The notes under the pieces are model-generated. The model was not told where the DNA came from. It ran no database searches and saw nothing but the letters and a program-made list of their open reading frames with translations. The position numbers and the translations under genes are program-made. A DNA stretch of 64,000 nt from Prinia subflava (taxonomy: Eukaryota; Chordata; Aves; Passeriformes; Cisticolidae): contig NC_086258.1 in assembly GCF_021018805.1 (NCBI RefSeq), forward strand, positions 11,014,759 to 11,078,758. The letters run 5' to 3'. Below, piece by piece: positions 49,742-62,112 of the stretch. Position 1 is the first letter of the stretch; the number at the start of each line of letters is the position of its first letter.

Positions 49742-52700
49742 TATTCAGATAAGTATAATGCCAATCACAGTATTTACCAGTAGAATCTGTTACAAAGGCA
49801 GGGAGGTATGAAGTTAGGAGAGACAGTTTAAAAAGCATGTTCTTGTAACACACCTAGGGAGAAATTTATTCTATGCACTCTTCCCTTCAGCTTTAGATAA
49901 ACCACTTGTTTATAGCATGCTCATGGGAAATTTAGAGAATACTCATTTTCTATGGATGTTGGCAAGGCACAATTCAATTCCTGCAGCTTTGCCAGCTTGG
50001 TGTACACACCTGTACAGGAAATTTTGTCCCAATTTAAAATGCCTTTTAGGAACTACAGGGAGACTTACACAACTAACCTAACAATTACATCAGTAAAATT
50101 ACATGAGAAAAAGGGCACCATGAAAGACTTTGGCACACACTTTAGGACTTGGGGAAGGAACATGTTTTCTGAATAATTTCTCACAATAACTCACCAAAAC
50201 TTAAAAAAAGTAATACCCCTTCTCCTTATGCTAATAGGGCAAGTCTAACTCTGGGCAAACTTTGAACTTGTATAAATGTCACCTGTATAGCTGGGGGGAA
50301 TTCTTTACCTGTAGCAAAATGCTTCTTACACAATAGTCTTTTACCATTGATATGCTTAGAACTGCTTTAGCTTGTCATCTTTGCACAGTCATTGTTCTCC
50401 AATTAACTTCGTTGTGGACAGCTTCTATCAGGATCCCTGCCTCCTTTAGAGTTTCTCTAAATGTTTGATCATTTTCTAACAATTTCAGTGTCTTACTAAA
50501 AAGCAATCCCCCCATCAATCTCACTTATTTAGCATAATATGCTAAGAAAGTGCTTTCATTTTAACATAGTCTGAAATTCATAACAGAACTGTCAATTTTC
50601 TTTTTCTTATAAATATGACAAAGAGTATTTATTCTCTGAATATTACACAAAAACAAGGGGAAAGATTCTGTGGCTATCAGAGATTTACTTGTCAACCAAA
50701 AGTTTAAAAAATGCCATAATTATTCCAGGAAGCAAGGGCTTCTGGAGTACAGACCTAGTGCCAGAGATGCTGCCACTAAGCATGTCGGAGCTGCTTGCTT
50801 TCTCACAAAACCTCCTTAGTAGCCAGATAGACAATTACTGCCCAAGCTGATGAAAGTACAATGTACCTCTTCTACCTTTTGAAAAATGCCTGACTTTGTT
50901 TGTTAGACTTGGCAAACAGGAACCTAACCTGACTTCAGCCTTAATGAAGTAGTGGTGTGGGCAACTTGCTCTCTTTTTAGAAAAGGATATGAGGAACTTT
51001 GACTGATATGACCTTCACTGTAGTGCTTTCTTTATAGCTTTATATTATAAAATCAGTTCTGACATAAATAATTGGTTTTACTGCCAACAGAATGTAAAAT
51101 CTGCATGTGTCCTACATGCACTGCAGCAGCAGGCAATGGTCTGCACTGTTGAAGGAATCAGTTCAGGTTAGGTCACAGCAGGTCAGTAAATAGTCTCCAA
51201 AGCATTCAATAATTTAAAGAGTAATTTGGTGGTCAGTGTGTCAGACCTTTGTAATTCCATAAATCATCTCTCCAAATGATCAATAACTTGCATTAAACAA
51301 TGAATGTTACAGTTTCTTCATTGCCTTTCTTTGCACAAGTATGGATTTGAGGCAGGTAATTGTATATGCTCCAATAATTTTTTGTGATTTGCATAATAAG
51401 GAAGCCAAGCTAACTATATTCACTGCCATTATGAACAATGTGTAACAGACCTACCCAAAGATAATAATACAGTAGGACACTATCTCATGAACACAGAGGC
51501 TTCCAGAGTTTGAGATTGCTGTGTTGGGGTTCATTTGTAACACTTTGTTCTACATAGGCTTCATTTTTATTTCCTGATTTGCTTTGAAAAAAAATGGAGA
51601 ATCTTAAAATCATGAACTGCCTTATTTCTATGGACTGTACAATGGATTCTGTCAGCTACTTAAGTGACCTGAATCTGAATTTCAAAAATATTTTCATCTA
51701 AATATACTAATGTTATTTTGACTTCCTATGAAGATTTTACTGAGCATACCCAATGATATGTAAAAGTATCTTTTAACTAATCTTGTTTATATTGGTCCTC
51801 TAACCTTTTGAAGTGGTCATGTTCTTTTTTTGTGCTTTATTCCAAGTAAATTTATCTCCAAGTAACTACAAGGCCAGGGATATCGACACACAGACAAGGA
51901 ATGGGCAAACCATGAAAAGAGAAGCTTAGTGACATCACTTCCACCTCAAGCAGAATGAGGGTGTCAGCCTCAGTGTCCCTTGTGGCCCAGAACAAAGCAC
52001 AGGTCCTTTCAGTCCAAGAGTCAGCAGCTCTGCTGGGCAGTTACACCTGGGCAAGGCAGAGCTAACATGCCTGAAGCAGAGTTTCCTCACCCCAGAAACA
52101 CTGACTGTCCCCCTGGGCAGCACAAAGTCACTTCATGGGCAATAAAGATCCTTTTTTCTGAGGCTTGTTAATAGACTCCACAAAGCATAGCAGACAGTTC
52201 TAGGGCTTTTTTTTTTTTTTTTTTGTGGTGCTGATTTTATGTTCCCATTGCTATTATAAAACATTGAAATCTAGAAGAAACTAATATATCCATTTATTTA
52301 ACCTAGAAAACTGATGAGCAGATTACCTAAGGTTACTGTACCTGCTTCAAAGATTAAACATCATTTGGAAGTCAAAGGGCAACTATTTATCGGCTGCAGT
52401 GTATTTAATTCAGAGCCTTGAGCAGGATTAAATTTCTCATGGGTATTTGTGCTAATTTCAAAGGCTAGACTGACAGACAGTGTCTGAAAACAAAATTGTA
52501 GAGGAATGGATTTAAACTGAATATTTTTCTTTCCAGAATCCAAAGTGGCCTTATTTTTCAGTTGCTGGACTGAAAAATACTTCCACGTTCTTGGAAGATC
52601 AAGGGCTATCAAAACAGACAAAAGGAAGATCTGTGATTTAGTGGCATCACAGTTCACATGGTTTATATTTCTACTAAGCTCCCTGTGCTGTTTCACAGAC

Positions 52701-53276
52701 CATGTGGCTTGAGATTGCTTTCAGACACAAAACTATGCACGGAAGTACAGATTTAGATACAACCTAAGATACATCCACAGATATTTGGTGCTTCTGAACA
52801 ATCTGTATTGAATCAAACCTGCTTATATTAAAGTATTAAATACATGTTCTCTTTGGAAATTTTCAAAGGCATCTTTGGGAAGTTGTTATGTGGCAAATGT
52901 AAGAAATTGCTTTAGACCAAAAGGACACTTATGCCATCTGAACAAACAGAGCCTGCAGAGTATCTTTTAGAGTGAAGGACTATTTCACTTGTAATTACTA
53001 CAGCAGCAGCATTGGATCTTATTACTCTAACATATGTTGTCAACAAAAGATATTTTTCAGTTTCTTCTTGATTAAAACAACCATTTTTCATTTATTCAGT
53101 TATCGCAATGCACTGTGAGGAAAAAAAAAAATGTGACAGAAAGGTCTCAGATGACTCAGGTAGTAGGAGAAAGTGGAGAGTATCTCTTGAATCCTCAGAA
53201 AAAGCTGGTTTTTTACCTGAGAAATTATCTGGGGTGAGTTGAAAGTCTCAGTTACTATATCATGTAAAAGTTGCTG
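49742..53276. other. Unique AT-rich noncoding sequence
   Basis: No gene recognised. Between 50200 and 51930 there is no frame above noise on either strand. An octamer-type ATTTGCAT is at about 51388. A poly-T18 run is at 52207-52224. No transposon was recognised before the LTR. Confidence 0.5.
52207..52224. repeat. Poly-T18 homopolymer
   Basis: Eighteen T residues in otherwise unique sequence. Confidence 0.95.
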
Positions 53277-53870
53277 TGTCGTGTTGTGGGTTCGCCCTGG
53301 TAGCAGCTCAGCCCCACACAGACATTCACTCACACCTCTCCTGCAGAGTGGGATGGGGAACATAAGAGAATTGGGAGGGCAAAAGTAGGAAGACTTGTGA
53401 GTTGAGATAGAGACAGTTAACAGTAAAGCAAAAGATTTGCGCACAAGCAAAGCAAATCAAGAAGTTAATTCAAGAGTCCTATGGGTAGGCAGCTGTTCAG
53501 ACATTGCCAGGGTTCCAGCCCTGACATCCAGCCATCCAGCAGGGCTCCAGCGCATGTAAAAGGAAAACAAGCACCATCACCCCAAACACTCTCTCCTCCC
53601 TCTCTCTTCCCCCAGCTTCTGTTGTTGTATATGATGTGACATGATGTGGGACACCCATCATTGGCCAGCTGGGGTCAGCTGTCCTGGCTGTGTCCTCTCC
53701 CAGCTTCTGGTGTCCCCTAGACCCTTGCTGCTGGGTTAATAGAAATCCTGCTCACCAATAACTGCAACACCAGGTTCTTATTAAGACTGCTTTGGTCACA
53801 CATTCAGATCACAGCACCATACCAGCTACTTGAAAGAAAAGTAATGTTATCCCAGTCAAAACCAGTAAAA
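53277..53870 (-). mobile_element. Solo LTR of an endogenous retrovirus
   Basis: The segment matches, in order, landmarks I know from an abundant avian LTR family: TGTCGTGTTGTGGG at one edge, CAGCTCAGCCCCACACAG, GTTGAGATAGAGACAGTTAA, GCACAAGCAAAGCAAA, CAGGGCTCCA, CCCCCAGCTTCTG, CAGCTGTCCTGGCTGTGTCC and CCATACCAGCTACT near the other edge. Length (about 594 bp) fits a full LTR. Sense is judged minus: read that way, a TATA-like site (about 53624-53633) precedes GAAGCTGGGGGAAG, and a degraded poly-A-signal region lies near 53405-53430. No internal gag, pol or env sequence flanks it, so it is a solo LTR left by recombination. Many substitutions show it is old. I cannot see a convincing target-site duplication. 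A minus-strand open frame at 53100-53450 is partly LTR sequence and not a gene. Confidence 0.88.
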
Positions 53871-55935
53871 TGAAGTACCTATAAAATTTGTTGGCCAACC
53901 ATATGTAGTCAAAGTGAATGCTGGGAGAAAATAGGGATTTTTCAGAGAAAAGAACAAACATTTTGAAATCAACTAACCTGCTTCTTGAGAACCTGCAGTG
54001 AACAAGAAGATCCAGCTTTCAGCCTTGCAATGGGCATCTGAAAGAGAAGCATTAAAAAATCTTTGGCTGGATTTGAGTCATTCTTCCAGAGAACAATAAT
54101 CAGTGCTGTGGGCACTGATTGCAAATTAATGACCAGCTAAAGGATTTGGCTTGGGACATGAACTGTAGCAAGTTGTTAATTCTGTAAGTCCCTGAGCCAA
54201 TGTCATGACTACTGTGACCATTTGAGGGTTTCCACTGTGTTAGGAGTGAGGCTGGCCCAGCTCTATTTGCAGTGTCACTTGCCAGAAAAGGCAGAGCTCA
54301 TGGATGTGTGCATCAGTGGCACAGGCATCCTGCCCAGTGCATTCCTTTAGGTCATGCCACTTCCACAAGTTCTTTGCACGACCTCTGACCTGATCCACTG
54401 CCAATATCCTGGTCAGAGGGAGCCTGTGTCATTTTTCTTTACAGTACTCATTTTCCTAAACAGACATGACTCTACACCTGTAGGTCAACCAGCACATATA
54501 GCAAACAGTGCTCCAGCACTGTGAGCCTTTTCCATGAGTCTTTTGTCTAAACTGTGAGCTCCTTGGAGCCCATACCCTCAGCAGAAGCAGAGGAGACAAG
54601 ATTCAGACACTGGAATTACTCAGATTTTCGTTCCATTGCTGAAAAAATCTGCCTTGGTGCTTTTCAGTCCCTTGCAAATTTCAAATTTCCCAAATTTGGG
54701 AAGCAAACAGTTTAAAGGGCAGAAAACTGAGGCTGGACCCCTTTAGTTTTGCAAAAGGGCTGCTAAAAGTGAGTGACTAGTCAAAGCCAAACATCAGATC
54801 TGAGCTGATGCTGATTCCTCCTTCTGAAAAGCTCTGATCACAGCTGCAGAATTTAACACGACCTAGGATGCCAGACTGCACTATTCACATTTGAACTCTA
54901 CCAGCACTCCCCTTGATCTGCCCTCTGCTCTCTGCAGGGCACTGCTGGCTGTCACAAGGCTTTGTCATGCATAGCCACACACCTGCAACCTGCACAAAGA
55001 CAAAGCAACAGGGAATGGAAGTTTCAGCGTAAAACAAGAAGTAGGATTCTTGGAGAAATAGGCAATTGCAGGGTTTCTTTACAGTACCTGCAGTGTCCCT
55101 GTTCCTCCTTCCCTGGCCATGGTGTCAGCCACCCCAAGAGAATCCTCTGCTGTGCTCCATACTAGCACCTCTGAAATGATGTGTCTGGAGACCTGCACAC
55201 TGGTTCAGATCACTCCAAAGCCCCCTTAGTGGTTAGTGCTGTGGGACATTAGTTCTGGATGACTAATTATTTGGTTTAAAAACAGGTCTTTTGTTTCTTG
55301 GGCTATAAAGACAACATGACCGTTTTCTGTACTTTTGACCCCAGGGAAAGAAAAGCCACAGATAATAGAATTAAACCCTCATTTCACTTGAGATAATATT
55401 TGTATTAGCTCCCTTAGTAAAATGTCATGTACACTGCCAAGTCTGCAGGTTATCACTTCCACAGTTTGAGTGTTTGGAGACAGGGCTTGGAAATAGGGGG
55501 TATTTGGGGGAAAGCTCTGAGAATTATAAGACCTGTAACTGTAGAACTTTTTTCCTACTTGGTCTGACATTTCCTTCAGGACTTGAGCTCAGACAGAATA
55601 ACAGTTAGGATATCTTTTATTGGCCCAGCACTGAAACATTATATAAGGTTTCAAGGCCACAACGATGATTTTCACCGTCTCTGTAGACTTTGCAGGGAAA
55701 AGAATCAACACATTCAACTGTGATTCTAATCGTGCTCCTCTTTCAAGGGATTATTTTAAAATTTTAAGCACCATGAAGAAAGAGTCCAAGTTCTCCCCAT
55801 CAGTTGTCAGAGCTTTTTCCTTATAATTCTGAAATCACAGCAATAATAATAAAGCGTATTGGCCAAGTATTAGTTTGAGACATTTCATTCCATTCCAGGG
55901 AAGAAATGACCACTCCCTCTCTTTTCCTGCTGCAG

Positions 55936-55968
55936 TCATGTTGTGTTTGGATGCCCAAATGGTTTCAG
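55936..55968 (+). other. Possible 33-nt microexon
   Basis: A near-ideal acceptor (CCCTCTCTTTTCCTGCTGCAG, read up to 55935) and a near-ideal donor (CAG|GTAAGA at 55969) bracket 33 bases. The length is a multiple of three and all three frames are open, so it could be an in-frame 11-residue microexon or a small lncRNA exon. No neighbouring exon was identified and the peptide options are not recognisable. Both sites are strong, but a chance pairing is possible. Confidence 0.17.
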
Positions 55969-58900
55969 GTAAGATTAGATTTTTCCACAATATGGGAACT
56001 AATTCTTCCACTGCCTTCTCCTTTCCCCAATATGTGATCTTTTTTGCTTTGTAAATGGCAGCACACATTCTGCAAAATAAACCACTAGTAAAGAGAGAAT
56101 TTCAAGCTCTGACATAGATAGCATGCTGAGCAAGTTGGGTGATCAGGTAACACAGAGGTTTTTAGACTGGCTTGTCTTCCCAATGAGGAAATTAAGTTGA
56201 AGAACTTCACTTGAGAAAGTAAAAGCCCATTCTTTAAATATTCATTGTATCATCAGCACTTCTTAGCTGCAGAACACTACTCCAGCCTTTCCCATGAGGA
56301 AATCAAAGCTATCAGTTCTCTACTCTTTTTAGGGTGCACATGTTCATTCAGTCAATATACCACAGCGTAATATTTTCCTCAATTTAGAGCTCCCAACTGT
56401 TTCTCCTTTCATTTTATCTCCATGCTGGAGCTGTAGAGGCAAAGCACTGGCCTGATGTGTCTTTACACACAAAGCCAACTTTTGTGGGCAGGGCAGGGAG
56501 AACTGCTGGAGACAGTAGAAGGAAACAAGAGAGAAAGAAAATATTTTATCTGCTTTGTGCCATATGCTTTGGTGTCTGGTTACAGAATAGTCAGTCTACT
56601 GACAATTTGATTCCCCATACGACGCCACAACTGAGACCTGACTCAGTGTGCAGGTGGTATTTAACCAGGGCATATGCATATTTAATTCTGCATCCCCTTC
56701 ACAAGTCAGTGTCTGCTGTGAGCAGCTCCCGAATGCCTGTTTGAAGCATTGAAGCACGTGTCCGAAAACACTGAGAAACCTGGCCTGTAAATAAGCCCTG
56801 CGAACTAAAATGGACCAGGGTGCAAGGGAGAAAATTTGCAGAAGGCAACTAAAGCAACCCATATTGCTATGACTTAGCTGCAGAATTCTGGGATTGGAAC
56901 AACATGAAAAATATTGGAAATAAACAGATCCTGAAGTAATTCCTCTTAGGCCCTCTTTATGCTTCTGGCAATGGCCAGTCCAGCGATACGTACCAAAAAG
57001 AAACACAACCTTGCATACAGAGACTGGCCATGCTGCTCATGGTGACAATCAGAAGCACACCCCAAATGTGGAACTACTCTATCGTCATCTCCACAGGAGA
57101 CAGGCACTTGTCAGTCAGGACAGGAACAGCCCAGCTCTCAGGCAGTGGAAGCTGGAGCCTTTACTCATCACTGCTCCAGAATGCTTGTGCTTCCAATGGT
57201 CCCATGGACTGTGTCCCCAAAATATTTTTTGCACTGATTTGACACATATGTGTGTGTGTATGTGTACAAGTGAACAGACACACACATAGATCTGTCTGGC
57301 ATTATCTCAGGAATCTGGATAGATGTTTACCAGAAGAATAGGCTGTGCACCACTTCAAACATGGCACACAGCCCACCTCTGCACCCCGAGAGTATGCACT
57401 AGAAAAAATAGTCTGTGGTCTAGAAGGAACAGCTACACAATACACCATTTTTAAGGACGTAAGAAGACTTCTGTAGCTACTTAGTATACACTGTGCTATA
57501 ATAACAACAAATACAAGTCTCTTACTTAAAGGAAAAGCATAAGGATCATTTGAACAGAAATCTTCAAAAAAATATAAAAACCTATAAAACTTTCCACAAC
57601 AGTTTAAAGAGATTATTTTTAAAATAATACTATTAGTAAAGCCTTTAAAAATCCATATGAGAAGGATTATTCAGTCAAAATCCGAGAGAGCAGTTGTAGA
57701 TAATTTCTAGTTGTCTTACTGTTGAAACAGAGTTTTTCCCAAGAATTTCCACTACTCATCCTCTGTTTCCAAGAGAAAAATGAATGAATGATGGGTCTTC
57801 AGGGTTTTTTTTGTATTCCAGATACTTGATACTGAGGATCCAGAAAAAAAGAAATCTTTCATGTCTCCTTTTTCAGCTTTAAAAATGCTACAGAGGATAC
57901 AAACACTATTTCTTCTCTTTAGCAGGTCACTTGTAATAGACAAGCTGCTTGTGATGCATTCCATGCTGGGACCAGCTATAAGCCATGCATCTGCTGAATT
58001 TAGGAATAAAGAGCTGGTCCATAAAATGTGGAATCAGAGGAGTGGCCTCAGGGGCATAATGGTGCATTACTGCTGTGAGATCAGAGTGTTTCACTGAAAG
58101 ATATATATTGTTACAGGAAAAGGGGTTCCATGCTTTTTGATTTTGCCATTATTTATTGTGGCCATTGCTCATTTTCTGTGATGCTGGATCGTACAGCAGA
58201 GAGAACTGCAGAGAGTGCTCTGCAGCTTGCACTGGAGCTCATGTTATTTGCCATGGCAAAAGATTTTTTTCTTATTGAAGTAAGTTGTGTGCAAGAACTT
58301 TAAAGCTACTGCTCATCTAAGTATGAAAAACACTAAGTCTAGGAATAACTAGATTCCTTTACTTTCTGAGGTCACAGACAGGCATTGCTCCTTGCTACCT
58401 CTCTGCTGAACAGCTTGATGAAGACAATCAGGATGAAGAGAGAGGAAGGATAAGCAGGACATCCTCATTTAACATTAGTCTCAGTTCCAGCTCCCACCAC
58501 TTTTTGATATCAACCAAGGACAAATACCCATTCTGTTCTGCTCAGACCTTAATTAATAGAAGTCCCCAGGCTCTGGGAGGAGCTTCTTACCAGCTGGCCA
58601 TTATCAGTCTTAATTATTTACTAGATACACCTGGTAACTGTGACATTCATGGAGCAAGAGCCAACTGTGGATACATTTCCTATGCTTTTTCTTCTGTGAG
58701 TTGTTCTCAACAGTGTAACTCATAAATGTATCACTCCTTAGGTTTGCTAGATTAAAAAATATGGACTAAAAGTCACATGGATTAATTATTAATTGAACTA
58801 GGCTCATGAGTCGTGGGATTTATGTCCAGGAACAGAAATGGGTCTCTTTTAAATCAAGTGTGTGTATACATTCCTGCAGCTGGATGTGCAGATTTCTGAG

Positions 58901-60114
58901 TGCCTTTTCGTAGTTCCCAGGCTCTTGCAAATGCTGTGGTACCTGCCTGCTCTGAGGCTGCTCTTATAGGCTGTTCCTGCTTAATGACTTCATAGATACA
59001 AGCAGCCTTGTCCAAAAAGACCAAGCAGGACTGAGTGGCAAGCAGGGATGGGTTCCACATGTTGGAAGCTGTCACTCTTACTGGGTAAATCAATACCATG
59101 TTTCCCTTCTTATCTTGAAAGCTATGGGAGGACAGAGTACTTTATCATGGAACTCTGCTTTGGCTCCTGCCGTACTGCAGCTTCACAAACCTCTGCGCTG
59201 CAGTGCTGTCAGTCACCTGTTGGAAAGGCTGTGGCTGGCTTGAATATGCTCATCTAGAATATGTTTGGGTATTTTTTCTGGATAAAACACAGACTGTGGC
59301 TGTATGCACGCTGGAGAGTCAAGGGTGGACCTTACTGCTGGTAAGTGGTCCCTGTGGATTTCAGTTGGCTCGTGACAGATAAGAGCAGTCTCACCTGAAG
59401 CTGATATGACTAGAAGCACCATGAACTTTGCTCTACCTCTGCTATTTTTTGGTTTTTCAGAAGGTCCACTGATGGGTCAGGGGGGATTTCTGAGTATGAA
59501 TTCATAGTTTGTGTCAGTGCCCAGAGATGATTTGGGGAGTTACAAACTATGCCAGAAAAAAATTGGCAGGAAATATACAGAATAGGATTACTAGATAATA
59601 GCTAAATCTAAGATACTGGTTTCTTTAGTCCTTTTTCAGCACTGGCTGAATACTCCCAATTTTAATGTTTCTATCAGGAGAAACCCTACCACTCCTACCC
59701 TGTATCGCAAGTCCTTAGAATAGAGAGGTGTCAGTACAGTTTGTTCTCAGACTTTTAAATACATTCAGTTGCATTCAGTTATGTTTCCTAAACCCTAGAA
59801 AAGCTAGAACTGTCACTTCAGAAAAGGGCGCCTGACCAGGATTGTGTCTCTGGAGGCACTAAGTCTGCAAATCAGGCAGACTGCAATCGTGGCAGTACTG
59901 TCACCTACTGTCATCACTGCACGTCTGCACTACTGCCCCACGAGTGGGTAGGGGATGTAGCCCTTCACCCTCTCCAGGCACGGCCCCGAGCACTGCCAGA
60001 AACTACAGCAGACAGGCAGGTGGGTCTGCAGGCAGTGTGAATTGCCCAGTACAGTGCATACAGGGTGCTTCTGTGCTACACATCTGGTTTGTAACAATGA
60101 TATTTTCCTTGTAG

Positions 60115-60191
60115 AAATACTTGCCACTGTCACACAAGGTGTTCTTTATTTCTTCGGAGCAGTTCTTGGCATCTACAAATGGAGTTTCTGG
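60115..60191 (+). other. Possible 77-bp internal exon
   Basis: An acceptor ATTTTCCTTGTAG ends at 60114 and a GTAAGA donor begins at 60192. All three plus frames are open; one reads as a hydrophobic helix (ILATVTQGVLYFFGAVLGIY). The minus strand of the same bases is also open as a Cys-containing 70-codon frame (60003-60215) with its own acceptor at the other end. Which strand, if either, is used cannot be decided here. No protein family was recognised. Confidence 0.13.
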
Positions 60192-61355
60192 GTAAGATGC
60201 CAAAATGAGCTTCATCTCTGTAATCCCTGATCAAGTAAGGGCATCCAGAAGATTAATTTAGGAATTTTCTCTATGGGGCTGCTCCTGCATATTTCCGAAA
60301 CAGACCCAGAGACTCTAGTTTGCTCTGATTGTTTAGGTCTCACATTTTTATTTTGGGCCAGGCTGTTAGGAACAAGTGTTTAAAACATCTTGAATGTGGC
60401 CTGTACTGACCCTTTCCATCCCATATCATTTTTATGCCTGTAGAAGAGGGACTCAGCATCATCCTCCCACTGAGGACAGAGATTTCAGACTGAAAATTAT
60501 TGTTTGAGACTGTGTGAAGGGTTAGAGGCTAAATAGAATTTGTTTTTTATAAAACAGCTTCTCCTGCACTGTTTGTCAAATGTTGACCTCAGAGTCCTAT
60601 GTTTCCTATATTAGATTGATGATCTCACATATTCTACTAAATGTGGTGTCTCTTCTGCTAGGTATGTTATCTTAATATTTAAGTTGCATTTACCTTACAT
60701 TCCTGATGGAGAAACAACAGCTGAGATTTTTATATTGCACTGGAATTTGTTGTGTGTGGTTTTGGTAAAAGTTTGTGAACCTCATTTGATGGTATTGGGT
60801 TTTTTTTCCAAAACAAATACGGAGGCCTGAATATACTGCAAGATATTTCACTGAGGCCATGCATTAATATGCTGAGAAAGTAACAGGTTGGTCAACGCCT
60901 TTAATACAAATGCCATGCAAGAGGATATAAAATATAAAAATGGCATATATGTGCTTGTTATTAAGCCAGAGCTTCAGCACACTGGTCAGAAAATGTAATT
61001 ACAGTGAGATGTAATTTAGGGAAGTGGTCTGTACAGCCACAGACTCACCCATGGGCACAGATCAGGTCAGCCAGCCCTAATCTACTCCAAAAATTAGTAC
61101 TGAAATGGCCAAGTCCCTTCTGGACTTTAAACAAAAAAATTAGTTGCAGAGAGAGAACTACATCCATTTTGCAAGAATGAGTACTATGTTATGGGTATTT
61201 GTATTTTTTTGTAAAAAACTTTCTTGAGATAGTTATTCTCCTGAACAGCCAAAACAGACAATGGAATTTGAAACTCCAGAAACAGTTCAGGATCAATCCC
61301 CTGTTGTAAATATATACAATCTTTATTTACTTTAAATCTGGGTTTGGAGAGAATT

Positions 61356-61430
61356 GGTTTTGATTTGGGTTTGAGTTTTGTTGGGGGGTTTTTTTGGTTG
61401 GTTTTTTTTGTTTTTTGTTTTTTTTTTTTT
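61356..61430. repeat. G/T-only tract ending in poly-T
   Basis: The plus strand is almost only G and T: TTGGGGGG, T-runs, GGTTGG, then a long T-run ending at 61430 next to AGCTTTAC. It is similar in style to the tracts at 8.2 and 49.0 kb. Confidence 0.9.
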
Positions 61431-61753
61431 AGCTTTACTTTTACAGCACTACAAGGAAAAAAACCCTCAGTATTGATCCTTTAAGGTTAAGAACTTGGTG
61501 CACTTAAATTGTTCTAACCCAGAAAGTTTGAAATTTATAGTCCCTCTTGAACCTTTCTGCCTCACCAGCTTCCTTGGGAGGACCCTACTACAGGCTGCAC
61601 GCCAACTGCAGTAAAATTTAAAGAGGTGAGAGAGAAACTTCCCAGAAAATATAAACATTTCATGGAAATGAAATAAGTCTTCCCTTATAGGAACTCACCT
61701 CAGCAAGCTTTAGATAAATGAAAAGGTATTCAGAATTTTAAGTGGATATAAAG

Positions 61754-62112
61754 TGTGGTGGTTTAGATACATTTGTTTATGAGCAATGCAGAAGTGCATA
61801 TTGTCCTGGGAGGGTCTGGGGGCCATCAGTCCCCCTGTCCTGGGGCCAGTGGTGACCGAGGTGGGGGGTTGGTTTGTACTTCCCTCCAGGACGATGGCAG
61901 CCCCGTTCCCCTCTGCTCCCCAGGGGCACCCCCTGTGCCCCCAGCTCAAATCCACGGCATCCACACAGCCTGTGCAGGAGGGAAACGTGCCCGAGTCCAG
62001 AGATGAGAAACTTGGAAAAACAGCACCAAGCAGGGCACAGAAACGCACTCTGCTCTCCTCCTCGAGATCTGTGCTGACACAACACAGAAGACTCACGTGG
62101 CTGTGGGGAGAA
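61754..62112. mobile_element. GC-rich LTR-like insertion, about 360 bp
   Basis: A GC-rich block interrupts AT-rich sequence. It begins TGTGGTGGTTTAGATACA, a start typical of avian LTRs, and is flanked by the direct repeat ATAAAG (61748-61753 and 62113-62118), which extends to ATAAAGTGTG if the next bases are counted. A 6-bp duplication fits a class II (ERVK/alpharetrovirus-like) integration. The far end reads GGGGAGAA and not the canonical CA, which is the main objection. Overlapping frames of 114-128 codons on both strands are low-stop artefacts. Alternatives are a non-LTR retroposon or a chance GC-rich patch. Confidence 0.4.

Larger units (their letters stand above)
53871..61355. other. Unique noncoding sequence
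   Basis: About 7.5 kb with no gene recognised. Two short splice-bounded segments (55936-55968, 60115-60191) are listed separately. A minus-strand frame of 77 codons at 55835-56068 overlaps the first. An imperfect TG run is near 57246-57260. From 53871 to 54960 no frame above noise is present. Confidence 0.5.

Noticed and set aside
53100..53450. Minus-strand frame of 116 codons
   Set aside because: Most of it is LTR sequence and it shows no gag, pol or env motif.
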